Below, one piece after another: positions 43,583-50,992 of a DNA stretch of 64,000 nucleotides (positions are counted from its first letter, which is position 1; each line of letters starts with the position of its first letter). The stretch is taken from positions 1-64,000 of the IMG/VR virus record IMGVR_UViG_3300044732_003010. One strand, 5' to 3'. Both the position numbers and the translations under genes were made by a program. This DNA comes from a virus. Under the pieces are notes generated by a model that was given only the letters and a program-made list of their open reading frames with translations, did no database searches and was not told the DNA's origin.

Positions 43583-43607
43583 AACCCCTGTAGTCTCTAC
43601 AGGGGTT
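43583..43607 (-). terminator. intrinsic terminator after 43691 gene
   Basis: AACCCCTGTAG pairs with CTACAGGGGTT around TCT; on the minus strand it is followed by a T-run. It ends the minus-strand gene at 43691 and separates it from the array. Confidence 0.75.
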
Positions 43608-43690
43608 AGCTTTATCAGTTATGTACCAGTTATGGTGTCAATTTCTATTTTTTATTTTAGCAGTAAACAACCTTGTTTACTGATTTTCCC

Positions 43691-44215
43691 CTAATATCCC
43701 CCCATTAACTCGATTTGTTCCTCTAGAGTAGAGTTCTCGCTCTCAAGCTTTTTAATTCGGTCTTTTAAGCCGAGGATTTCATCGATATAGTCAACTTCTC
43801 GATAATCCAATTCGTCGATTTTGGCAGTCAATTCAGCGACTTGGCTCTCAAGTTGCTTGTTAGTCTCAATTGCCTCACTTTTGACCTGAAAACCGGCTAA
43901 GGTGTGAAGGAATAAGCGAACGCCCAACTGCATTACTTTTAGGGCTAGTTCGTGATTGTCTTTAATTAGCCACTGGCAGATTAAATTTTCTGGGATCAAT
44001 GCAACGGTTCGTAACCCACTTGCTGTCTCGATTTGAGCCTGTTCAAGACCCTTTTCACGCAAACCACTCATGGTCAAACGGCGAGAAATAGTCGAAGGTA
44101 TTTTCCCCGACATCCGGGCATATCCACTAATTGAGGCAAAGCTCTCACCGGTCTCGGTATTAATAATTAATTCAATACCATCGTGATCAAAACGCTGTAA
44201 ACTAGAATTAGTCAT
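43691..44215 (-). CDS. phage antirepressor/KilA-N-like protein, left copy
   Basis: 174 aa. LQRFDHDGIELIINTETGESFASISGYARMSGKIPSTISRRL is near-identical in layout to the 56531 protein: a short beta-rich N-terminus and a helix-turn-helix-like segment. It then shares LIPENLICQWL..DNHELALKVMQLGVRLFLHTLAGF with that protein and ends in a coiled coil. I know this family as frequent in cyanobacterial genomes but without a firm function; DNA binding is inferred. The promoter, leader hairpin and downstream array are shared too. Confidence 0.7.
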   Translation of the reverse strand: MTNSSLQRFDHDGIELIINTETGESFASISGYARMSGKIPSTISRRLTMSGLREKGLEQAQIETASGLRTVALIPENLICQWLIKDNHELALKVMQLGVRLFLHTLAGFQVKSEAIETNKQLESQVAELTAKIDELDYREVDYIDEILGLKDRIKKLESENSTLEEQIELMGGY

Positions 44216-44246
44216 GATTTACTCTGTAGTAGTAATTGTGATGAGT

Positions 44247-44279
44247 CCCCCGTTAACGCGGGGGCATACCAATATTATA
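44247..44279 (-). promoter_or_regulatory. promoter and leader hairpin, left copy
   Basis: On the minus strand TATAAT (44279-44274) is followed after 9 bases by CCCCCG-CGTTAA-CGGGGG (44264-44247). The right copy has the same spacing but CCCTCG/CGAGGG, so the sequence changed while the pairing was kept. This hairpin lies in the 5' end of the mRNA. Confidence 0.65.
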
Positions 44280-44292
44280 CCGTATTTAAAAT

Positions 44293-44532
44293 ATGCCTGA
44301 CAAATTTGACGGGTGTGGTGGGTATTCAGCAAAAATTGACCGATTACCGGGTATTCCTCCTGATTTCAAGTCGAATGTCGTCAAACCACCACAATCTAGG
44401 GTTATTGTTTTACTGAAAACCAGAGAGATCAGAGAAATCTCCGATGATCAGCTAGAGTCTTTCCTTGAGGAAAACCAAGATTTAATTCAAGATCGACAAT
44501 CACCCAGAAAAAGACCGATTAGAAAACTTTAA
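44293..44532 (+). CDS. hypothetical protein
   Basis: 79 aa. DKFDGCGGYSAKIDRLPGIPPDFKSNV is Gly/Pro-rich; the rest is charged and helical (REIREISDDQLESFLEENQDLI). Divergent from the left KilA-like gene and 4 bases before the PadR gene. Not recognised. Confidence 0.5.
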   Translation: MPDKFDGCGGYSAKIDRLPGIPPDFKSNVVKPPQSRVIVLLKTREIREISDDQLESFLEENQDLIQDRQSPRKRPIRKL

Positions 44533-44536
44533 AGCA

Positions 44537-44830
44537 ATGACAAACAAAGAAATCCTTGTTTTGCAGACTCTTTACAATAAAGAATTGTCGGGATTACAGA
44601 TAATTGAATCTATAGCCAATACTAAAGGTAGAAGCCTTGATATTGGCTCGTTTTACCCTGTATTTCAGAAATTAGAGGAAAAAGGACTCATTAAATCTCG
44701 ATGGGGAACCGAGCGATCTAACGATAGAGCCGGTGCTAGAAAAAGATACTATCGACTTACCCAATCAGGAGAAAAATCCCTTGCTGATATTCAAGGATTT
44801 GATAATTCTCTTAATTGGAATTTTACTTAA
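44537..44830 (+). CDS. PadR-family winged-helix regulator
   Basis: 97 aa. KEILVLQTLYNKELSGLQIIESIANTK...LDIGSFYPVFQKLEEKGLIKSRWG...RKRYYRLTQSGEKSL is a standard PadR DNA-binding domain with no C-terminal dimer domain. Probably a small autonomous regulator; its target is unknown. Confidence 0.8.
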   Translation: MTNKEILVLQTLYNKELSGLQIIESIANTKGRSLDIGSFYPVFQKLEEKGLIKSRWGTERSNDRAGARKRYYRLTQSGEKSLADIQGFDNSLNWNFT

Positions 44831-44834
44831 TTAA

Positions 44835-44907
44835 TGTGGGGTCTAGGAGTCGAACCTAGTGTTTTAGGCTTATGAGGCCTATGTGGAAACCATTTCACTC
44901 ACCCCGC
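44835..44907 (-). tRNA. tRNA, anticodon CAT (Met or Ile)
   Basis: 73 bases. Acceptor GCGGGGT pairs with ACCCCAC (one C-A mismatch), anticodon stem TAGGC/GCCTA with loop CTCATAA (anticodon CAT), T-stem CTAGG/CCTAG with loop TTCGACT. The D-arm is short (GTG/CAC). No CCA encoded. Elongator Met or, with a modified C, Ile(AUA). Only complete tRNA seen. Confidence 0.85.
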
Positions 44908-44939
44908 TTTTATAAGCTAACATATCAAAAAACAAAATG

Positions 44940-45608
44940 TCAAGTGTATTGTACTGATAAGTTTACTGTTTTTTGTTCCTGGCTTAGACCAGCCAAATAA
45001 CCAACTATTTGGTTATTAAAGATTTGACTATTTCTAACTACAATACAGCCCGCGCTTCCAGGTACATTAGCGTCTCGATGTAATCCAATTTCTGATCGAG
45101 AAAACCCTGATCCTTTGTAAGGATCAGGCGTAATATGAAAAAACATCCCCTCAACACCTTTTGTATCTAACCAATACCCCCTAGTATTGATTTGCCAATG
45201 ATGTCCTTCTGGTATTTGTCCCTTGCCTACAATTTTTTCGGCACCTCGGTATTGATACCCAATTGCGCCACTGGTAGCCACTACTTCAATTGCGATATCA
45301 TCTCCTCGATAAAATTGCAAAATTCCTTCAATCAACCTAGGAGATCGACCTACAGGAAACTTAAAAACGGCTGTCACGGGTAAGGTGTTAGGTAAATCAG
45401 ATAAATCCCAATGTGGCTTAAATACCCACCAATCACCAGCGCCGTAGCTAAGTTTTACTTGAATGTGTAATCCATATTCAAGTAAAACTTTATCTACAGA
45501 ATAATTTCGATTTTTTTCTACAAAAATCAACTCATCTTTTTTCAAATCAGACACTTGCTCTGGAGTTTTTTTCAGATAAGTGTTAAATATTGCTGTAATT
45601 TGCTTCAT
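44940..45608 (-). CDS. cell-wall-active protein: SH3-like domain plus L,D-transpeptidase-like domain
   Basis: 222 aa. The N-terminal ~75 residues (TYLKKTPEQVSDLKKDELIFVEKNRNYSV...GDWWVFKPHWDL) share the wall-binding layout of the GH19 endolysin. The C-terminus ends GFSRSEIGLHRDANVPGSAGCIVV, with a His and S-x-GC motif recalling the YkuD-type L,D-transpeptidase catalytic region. It may alter host peptidoglycan. Not near lysis genes; next to an XRE gene. Confidence 0.6.
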   Translation of the reverse strand: MKQITAIFNTYLKKTPEQVSDLKKDELIFVEKNRNYSVDKVLLEYGLHIQVKLSYGAGDWWVFKPHWDLSDLPNTLPVTAVFKFPVGRSPRLIEGILQFYRGDDIAIEVVATSGAIGYQYRGAEKIVGKGQIPEGHHWQINTRGYWLDTKGVEGMFFHITPDPYKGSGFSRSEIGLHRDANVPGSAGCIVVRNSQIFNNQIVGYLAGLSQEQKTVNLSVQYT

Positions 45609-45643
45609 TTATCCTAGCTCGCATTTTCCTTAATTCTAGCTTT

Positions 45644-45847
45644 TCAATCAATCCGATAGACAATTTCATTGGGCTGTATCTCGTACCTATCACAGATTGC
45701 CTGCAAAACTGTGATAGACGGCAAGTGATCAGGATTTTGGGATAGCTTGTATCCCGTGGACATCGCAATCCCTGTTTGCTGAACGAATTTATAGATTGTG
45801 ATGCCTCTAGATTCTGTAAATTCTTTGACTCTGTTTTTTAGTACCAT
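45644..45847 (-). CDS. XRE-family DNA-binding protein
   Basis: 67 aa. VKEFTESRGITIYKFVQQTGIAMSTGYKLSQNPDHLPSITVLQAICDRYEIQPNEIV is a compact Cro/CI helix-turn-helix with the usual second half for dimer packing. Divergent from the 46009 gene, with a palindromic promoter between. Confidence 0.8.
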   Translation of the reverse strand: MVLKNRVKEFTESRGITIYKFVQQTGIAMSTGYKLSQNPDHLPSITVLQAICDRYEIQPNEIVYRID

Positions 45848-45898
45848 TGTATTAGTTTTGTGTCTCTATAATTTATTATAACTTTTTTGGGAATATGC

Positions 45899-45928
45899 TT
45901 GACAATATTACTGCCTTTACGGTAATAT
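45899..45928 (+). promoter_or_regulatory. promoter with inverted repeat over -10
   Basis: TTGACA (45899-45904), 18 bases, TAATAT (45923-45928). ATATTAC (45905-45911) and GTAATAT (45922-45928) form an inverted repeat across the spacer, so a regulator could bind on top of the promoter. A likely operator for the adjacent XRE gene. Confidence 0.6.
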
Positions 45929-46008
45929 ACAGATATAGAGAAAAGCGACCACCGCCAATTCCACTTAGTGTGATCGCCTTTCCGTCAACCCTTATCAGGT
46001 CAAAAGCC

Positions 46009-46446
46009 ATGTTAGCATCCAATTCTCTTTCTGTCAAATCTAATTGCGTCCCCGTTATGTCTGGCAATTTCACTATGATTGCCAGAGGTCAAAAGCACCA
46101 GGTTTCTCTTAAAGTGTGGGGAGAAGGACAGATTACCACTCTCCGAGTTATTTGTCAGCAAACTGGTAAAGAATGGTTTTTCGATACCTTTAATGGCAAG
46201 TTAAGCCGTGGTTTCAGTCCTGACGGAAAACTCCCCAACTGCGAATTACCTGAGATTAAATTTCAACCCGTCAAAAAAGCTTTTGTTATTTCCCCTACGA
46301 TGGGATTCGTGGATTGTGGCGGACGCTACCATGAAATTCCTAGTAACGAACCTACAGACGATTTTATTGATGATGATACCGAGCCGTCGGATTTAAGTCG
46401 GTACAGCAAACCAATGACCGATCCGACGACATGGCAAGAGTTTTAA
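46009..46446 (+). CDS. hypothetical protein
   Basis: 145 aa from the ATG at 46009 (weak AGGT upstream); ATGs at 46057 and 46075 are alternatives. NFTMIARGQKHQVSLKVWGEGQITTLRVICQQTGKEWFFDTFNGKLSRGF is beta-rich; the C-terminus is acidic (DDFIDDDTEPSDLSRY). Family not recognised. Confidence 0.5.
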   Translation: MLASNSLSVKSNCVPVMSGNFTMIARGQKHQVSLKVWGEGQITTLRVICQQTGKEWFFDTFNGKLSRGFSPDGKLPNCELPEIKFQPVKKAFVISPTMGFVDCGGRYHEIPSNEPTDDFIDDDTEPSDLSRYSKPMTDPTTWQEF

Positions 46447-46500
46447 TTAGTTATCAGTTATCAGTTATCAGTAAACAGCAACCTATTAAGAGTAAAAACC

Positions 46501-46883
46501 ATGACTATTATCAACGCTACCCCCACAACATCACCATATTAAACAAAGCTGGCATCACCCAAGATGAAAAAAAACAGTTTCTGGGAAACAAAGAGGCGAT
46601 TGTGGTTCTCAAGGAAATCCCAGCATCCGGGATTCTCCCGCGGGTCAAAATGTCCAACGAACCCGCAGAACCCATTGACGGTATCCCAGTAGAAACCGTT
46701 ATCTACGGGGAGATCGAGGGACTCCCTAAGTATCAGGAGGAGGTGTACTATATTGTCTCAGGATTAGTGGCAGCGGCAGCCGCTAAGATAGGGCGCACAG
46801 ACTGCCTTGCCCCTGGTGCAATCGTCCGGGATGAGTCTAATCCCTCGAACGTTCTAGGGTGCTTGTTCTTACAAAAGCCCTAG
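46501..46883 (+). pseudogene. cyanobacterial hypothetical family, frameshift at a C-run
   Basis: The natural start is the ATG at 46501 (MTIINATP), but the frame is lost in a run of five C near 46521. One more C would join it to HNITILNKAG...LKEIPASGILPRVK...DGIPVETVIYGEIEGLPKYQEEVYYIVSGLVAAAAAKIG..CLAPGAIVRDE, a layout I know from many cyanobacterial proteins. The longer frame upstream (from 46431) is repeat-derived and unlikely as a start. Sequencing error, decay or programmed slippage are all possible. Confidence 0.55.
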
Positions 46884-46885
46884 CC

Positions 46886-46947
46886 GATCCGAAACGGGAA
46901 CCTTTCCCGTATGCCTAGCGGCTCAATTCTAGGCACTGATGAGGATA
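46886..46947 (+). ncRNA. hammerhead ribozyme-like RNA (type II arrangement)
   Basis: All core parts are present in order. GAAA at 46891-46894 opens stem III, ACGGGAA (46894-46900)/TTCCCGT (46904-46910) with a 3-base loop. GTA (46909-46911) is the NUH cleavage triplet. Stem I is TGCCTAG (46912-46918)/CTAGGCA (46929-46935). CTGATGA (46936-46942) is the conserved box. Stem II closes with ATCC (46887-46890)/GGAT (46943-46946). The A15.1-U16.1 pair is A46894-T46910. Cleavage is predicted after A46911. Stem II is short, and a competing GGATAG/CTATCC hairpin exists. Confidence 0.72.
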
Positions 46948-46966
46948 GAAGGAGTTACGGCTATCC
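46943..46966 (+). other. hairpin competing with ribozyme stem II
   Basis: AGGATAG (46942-46948) can pair with CTATCCT (46961-46967), taking bases from the ribozyme's stem II. A second hairpin, GGGAGG/CCTCCC, follows at ~46973-46991. These could switch the ribozyme on or off or form the end of the cleaved RNA. Confidence 0.45.
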
Positions 46967-47014
46967 TAAAATGGGAGGTGCAATTCCTCCCTCTACAAAT
47001 CGATATATTTGAAC

Positions 47015-47287
47015 ATGAACATGAACGAGGAATCCAGAAAAATACTAGGAACAATTGCAAGGCTAGAGAACGCATCGTATCTTTTGATTGCTATCTTAAT
47101 CGGAATGGTAGTGTTTGGAGTAGGTCAAACACTACACAAAGCTAATCACTACCTTGCATCACAAGGACACGAAAACCCAAAAGTACTATTGCTTCCATCT
47201 TGGAGGTGTGGAACATTTACCGAATTGAATTTCCATCAGAACGACGGAAATAGAGGATATTTGTGTGCAAAACAGATAAGGAGGTAG
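47015..47287 (+). CDS. single-span membrane protein
   Basis: 90 aa from the ATG at 47015 (47021 is an alternative). Residues ~16-38 (NASYLLIAILIGMVVFGVGQTL) form one membrane segment; the rest is Cys- and His-containing (WRCGTFTELNFHQNDGNRGYLC). Just downstream of the ribozyme-like RNA. Function unknown. Confidence 0.5.
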   Translation: MNMNEESRKILGTIARLENASYLLIAILIGMVVFGVGQTLHKANHYLASQGHENPKVLLLPSWRCGTFTELNFHQNDGNRGYLCAKQIRR

Positions 47288-47402
47288 GTTGTCCAATCAG
47301 TACTCAACGAAGTGAAACCTAATAAGATGATGCTGTAGCAAATGCAGATTGGCGCATAGAAGATTAAGGTTATCAGTAAACAAATTATTTAGGAGTAAAA
47401 CA

Positions 47403-47870
47403 ATGACAATGATGGATATAGGACAATTCCCTAAGATTGACTCAGAGCCACAAGAGTTCAAGTTAAACTGGTACGAAACAAAGTTAATTTATCCTTTTAA
47501 ATACTCAGAAGGAGTTCATTATTTTATTCAAAAGGATCAAGAATGGATAATCGACGAAATTGCTAAATGGGTAAAGGAAAGAGAACATTGCAAAGAAGAT
47601 TTTCCTTTAATTATTGACTGGAAACTAAAAATAAGTTCAAATTCAGATCATTTTGCTACACTAACCTGCGAAAATCGCCAAAATGCCGACTTTAAGTTTG
47701 CCTTTTTTGCATTTTTCCCAAATACTGATATTGAGTTATTCTACGATGGTAATCCCATAGACGAAGTTAACTTTTGTTTGTTTAATATAGCCGATTCTTC
47801 TAAAACGGAATTAATGCTTGAAGAAGAATGGATGTATTTACGTAGTATTACATCAAGACTATTTACTTAG
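47403..47870 (+). CDS. hypothetical protein
   Basis: 155 aa after AGGAGTAAAACA, the phage's standard leader. Aromatic-rich (FKLNWYETKLIYPFKYSEGVHYFIQKDQEWIIDEIAKWV) with a beta-rich centre. No family recognised. Confidence 0.55.
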   Translation: MTMMDIGQFPKIDSEPQEFKLNWYETKLIYPFKYSEGVHYFIQKDQEWIIDEIAKWVKEREHCKEDFPLIIDWKLKISSNSDHFATLTCENRQNADFKFAFFAFFPNTDIELFYDGNPIDEVNFCLFNIADSSKTELMLEEEWMYLRSITSRLFT

Positions 47871-47920
47871 TTTCGATCAGCTATTAGTTATCAGTCAACA
47901 ATCATCAACCAAACAAAAAA

Positions 47921-48472
47921 ATGAAACCTCTGTATAAATTAGGCAAATATCACAATCTAAAACGTCTAAACAAGATAGTAGAATTGAGCAGTTCTACTAC
48001 CTTTTCTGCGAGAGCAAAACACAATTGGGTTAACAATCCTTTTTCAGAGTTGTTTGATCCTTATTCTCTATGGTGGACATTGGGGGTGGAATGGCACGTT
48101 GACGACATTGATAAAGATAAAAAATATTCAATTATTTTAGTTGTTCAGAGTGACAACTACGAACTCTACTCTTCTACAGTAAACAATGATACTTTAGAAA
48201 AACTCTTGAAAGATTATACTCCCTTTAAAAGTATGGATGATCAAATAAACTCTTTATTAGTCCAAAGAAAAGATACTCAAAAATTAGTCTTAAAAGCGGG
48301 AGATATTTTGCTGCTGGACATATCCTGCTACCATAAGCTGGAAAACACAAAAAAAACAGAAGACCCCTTTATGTTTATTACCTTAGATATTGACCTTATT
48401 CCAAGAGTCAAGGAAGCGGTCAAGGTTGTCAATTATTTTGTTCACGATTTTTTTGTAATCAATGAGGAGTAA
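47921..48472 (+). CDS. possible 2-oxoglutarate/Fe(II) dioxygenase-like protein
   Basis: 183 aa. WTLGVEWHVDDIDKDKKYSIILVVQS has H-x-D, and LKAGDILLLDISCYHKLEN has a later His, the pattern of the double-stranded beta-helix Fe(II) oxygenases. A distal Arg (IPRVKEA) might bind the cosubstrate. The match is to the overall pattern, not a named family. Substrate unknown. Overlaps the next gene's leader. Confidence 0.4.
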   Translation: MKPLYKLGKYHNLKRLNKIVELSSSTTFSARAKHNWVNNPFSELFDPYSLWWTLGVEWHVDDIDKDKKYSIILVVQSDNYELYSSTVNNDTLEKLLKDYTPFKSMDDQINSLLVQRKDTQKLVLKAGDILLLDISCYHKLENTKKTEDPFMFITLDIDLIPRVKEAVKVVNYFVHDFFVINEE

Positions 48473-48476
48473 AGCA

Positions 48477-48827
48477 ATGGAAGAAGAAATTGAAGAATGT
48501 ATGTCTCCAAGCCATCGTCATTTTTGGCTTTGCTGGTATCAATTATCTCTCCTAGAGAAAAAGGTCTGCTTTTATTTTCTCTGTGGGTTTGATAACAAAG
48601 AAATTGCTAAAAAACTTTTACTAAAAACTGAAATAGTAAATGACTATACGACGGCAATTTTAAAAAAATTTAATATTTCAACTCAACCTAAGTTTATGTT
48701 CTTTTTTTATCAGCATACAGGATGGGATATAGCCAAAGACATGATTGACGATGACGAAAAAGAACAATGCGCTTTATGGGGTGTTCAAAAATGTCTAATT
48801 CCGCCTAGAATATGGAAAAATATGTAG
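48477..48827 (+). CDS. LuxR-type helix-turn-helix protein
   Basis: 116 aa from the ATG at 48477 (GAGGAGTAAAGCA upstream). LSLLEKKVCFYFLCGFDNKEIAKKLLLKTEIVNDYTTAILKKFNI is a LuxR C-terminal DNA-binding domain. No sensor domain; the flanking regions are short. A small phage regulator. Confidence 0.65.
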   Translation: MEEEIEECMSPSHRHFWLCWYQLSLLEKKVCFYFLCGFDNKEIAKKLLLKTEIVNDYTTAILKKFNISTQPKFMFFFYQHTGWDIAKDMIDDDEKEQCALWGVQKCLIPPRIWKNM

Positions 48828-48841
48828 TTTAACGAAAATCT

Positions 48842-49120
48842 ATGACTAATACCATTGAAAATAAATATACACCAGATTGGGTTTCTCTACCGGGAGAAAC
48901 CCTTAGTGACATCCTAAAAGAAAGAAAAATAACTAGAACTGAATTTGCTAGTCGCATAAAGTTGCCGAAAAAGACTATTAATCAACTCATAAAAGGTAAG
49001 GCAAAAATTACTGTTCGTATTGCTTATAAAATGGAATTAGCTTTAGGCGTACCTTCTGCTCGTTTCTGGATAGAGCGTGAAAGACTTTATCGAGAGTCTC
49101 TAGTAAATCAAATTGATTAG
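48842..49120 (+). CDS. HigA-type antitoxin-like XRE protein
   Basis: 92 aa. PGETLSDILKERKITRTEFASRIKLPKKTINQLIKGKAKITVRIAYKMELALGVPSARFWIERERLYRE is the HigA pattern. No HigB-like toxin is adjacent, so it is an orphan: it may neutralise a host toxin, or act as an ordinary regulator. Confidence 0.75.
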   Translation: MTNTIENKYTPDWVSLPGETLSDILKERKITRTEFASRIKLPKKTINQLIKGKAKITVRIAYKMELALGVPSARFWIERERLYRESLVNQID

Positions 49121-49149
49121 AATATTTTTACAACTGTTAACGAGGATTT

Positions 49150-49347
49150 ATGAATCTGTACCTAATTAGAGATTCAGTTACATCATTTGGTCTTTTTATT
49201 GCAGCAGAATCAGAAACAAAGGCTATCTGGCATTGGTGCAATTATTTTAATAGTGATAATGACAATCCAATCGAAATAGAAGAAATTAACATTAATACTT
49301 CTGGTATCGTTTGGGAATGTGGGTGGACTACTGATACTAACCCCTAA
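49150..49347 (+). CDS. hypothetical small protein
   Basis: 65 aa after AACGAGGATTT. Begins NLYLIRDSVTSFGLFIAAESETKAIWHW, a beta-alpha pattern with several tryptophans. Overlaps the end of the terminase gene (convergent) by 11 bases. Confidence 0.45.
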   Translation: MNLYLIRDSVTSFGLFIAAESETKAIWHWCNYFNSDNDNPIEIEEININTSGIVWECGWTTDTNP

Positions 49348-50992
49348 AACCGCTCCTAAACCGATTAACAGGAGCAGAAGTAACAATCGTGCTAATAACC
49401 TTTTCATGTCCCTGAAACTCATTTTCAAGGGAATAAAATGCTCCCGATAGGCTATCTACAATGTCATTAGTCGGGGGTGTTTTTTTGCTACCATCAAAAC
49501 CCTGGCAGGCATTTAAAAACCGAGTGTTCCATGTCCCATCTCTTAAGATAAAGATTTGTCCCCGACTAGCTGCCGTGGCTACTGGTAAAGCTCGTGTTAG
49601 CTTATCCCCTTGAGGTACGATCGCTTTAACATCATGGTTCGGATGATTTTCTCTAATTACATTAGTAATGGTATTTTCAACAAATTTACCGCTCGATCCC
49701 CCTTCCTGTTCCCATCTTACGGCTACAGTTTTCCCGTCCAATTCAGCAGTATTTTTAAGCATTAATTCAACTTCCCCTACCTTTTTCTGCTCACAGATAT
49801 TATCGGCAATCACATAAGCAAATTCCTTAATCTCAGTTGAATCTGACAATGTGTCCTTAATTCTTTGGTATTTGTAAATAAGAGTGCCACTGGTATAACA
49901 ATGATAGTTTTCGGCATTCTCTTTGGCAGTTGCCGCTAAATCCCAGAATCTTACTTTACCTATTAACTTCCAATCATCGGGTATTTTATCGAGAATCTCA
50001 AACCAAGTCCGATCAAATACTGTACCAGCTTCGTATTTAATCTTCCAGTTACCTCTAAGAAGTCTTTCTCGTTCAACTTGATGAAGTGAATAAAGGTTAG
50101 CTAAGTAGGTAGGGTTAACTTTTATCAGTTCTCTATTATCAAAAATTGTGGCAGGAATAAAAGTAAAACTCTTGATTAAGTCTTCTGGTTTAATGCTTAT
50201 TTCTTCATTTAATAAAAACTTTTTTTGAATATCATTAGGAATCATTTCAAAAAGCTTATCTTTAAGACTAAATTTATCAATTAATTCTTGTTTATTATCA
50301 GCCCAATAAACCGTATCTCCCTGCCTAATAAAGTATCGAACTATTCCCGACCTTTCTTCAATAGCATAACCGTCTTTTGGGTTGATCCACCAAGAGATAA
50401 AACTAGCTACCCATGAATCAGCGTCGGGGTTACAGGTTGCTCTAACAGCGGGTTTAATTCCTGATACAGACCGGTTTCTAGAGAGAAGATAGAAAAACTG
50501 TTCCTGCGTAAAATGGGTTAGTTCGTCAAAACCGATCCTAGTAATCTGAGAGCCTTGATAAATATGAACGGTTTTTTCATGCTGTAAATGCCTAAAAGAT
50601 ACCCTAGCACCACTAGGAAACCGCCATTCAAGACTAGGTTTTTCTATAAAAGTACCCTTGATAGGATAATAGATTTTACGACTTTCATCCACTAATCCCC
50701 CAGCTTGAGTAAATTCAGGATAAGTCCGGCGAAACATGACAGCCCGGTAATCAGGATTGTCGATATATTCTTGACGAACAAAATCAGTTAATAAGGCTCT
50801 GGTCTTTCCTGCTCCTGCGGCTCCACCGAATATAATTACATCAGCGTCAATTTTCCCAAATAAAGCTTGTTTTCCCTCTTGTAATTGAGGAAAAACAATT
50901 TCTTCTTTGGTGTTAACAAGTCGATATTTTTCGGTCGCTGTTTTTATCTTTGAGAGATTTTTTAATGATAATTTACTCGCTTTCATCGTCAT
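49337..50992 (-). CDS. terL: terminase large subunit
   Basis: 551 aa. Walker A GGAAGAGKT (56-64), a Walker B-type IGFDELTHF, and the motif III-like RATCNPD form the packaging ATPase. The nuclease half has VRFWDLAATAK (first Asp), the VRWEQEGGSSGK region and NDIVDSLSGAF (last Asp). It cuts and pumps phage DNA. The start lies within the end of the small subunit gene (20-base overlap). It runs opposite to head and tail genes. Confidence 0.9.
   Translation of the reverse strand: MTMKASKLSLKNLSKIKTATEKYRLVNTKEEIVFPQLQEGKQALFGKIDADVIIFGGAAGAGKTRALLTDFVRQEYIDNPDYRAVMFRRTYPEFTQAGGLVDESRKIYYPIKGTFIEKPSLEWRFPSGARVSFRHLQHEKTVHIYQGSQITRIGFDELTHFTQEQFFYLLSRNRSVSGIKPAVRATCNPDADSWVASFISWWINPKDGYAIEERSGIVRYFIRQGDTVYWADNKQELIDKFSLKDKLFEMIPNDIQKKFLLNEEISIKPEDLIKSFTFIPATIFDNRELIKVNPTYLANLYSLHQVERERLLRGNWKIKYEAGTVFDRTWFEILDKIPDDWKLIGKVRFWDLAATAKENAENYHCYTSGTLIYKYQRIKDTLSDSTEIKEFAYVIADNICEQKKVGEVELMLKNTAELDGKTVAVRWEQEGGSSGKFVENTITNVIRENHPNHDVKAIVPQGDKLTRALPVATAASRGQIFILRDGTWNTRFLNACQGFDGSKKTPPTNDIVDSLSGAFYSLENEFQGHEKVISTIVTSAPVNRFRSGFRG

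Noticed and set aside
45895-46008. Longer N-terminus for the 46009 gene
   Set aside because: It would begin on top of the promoter's -35 element at 45899.
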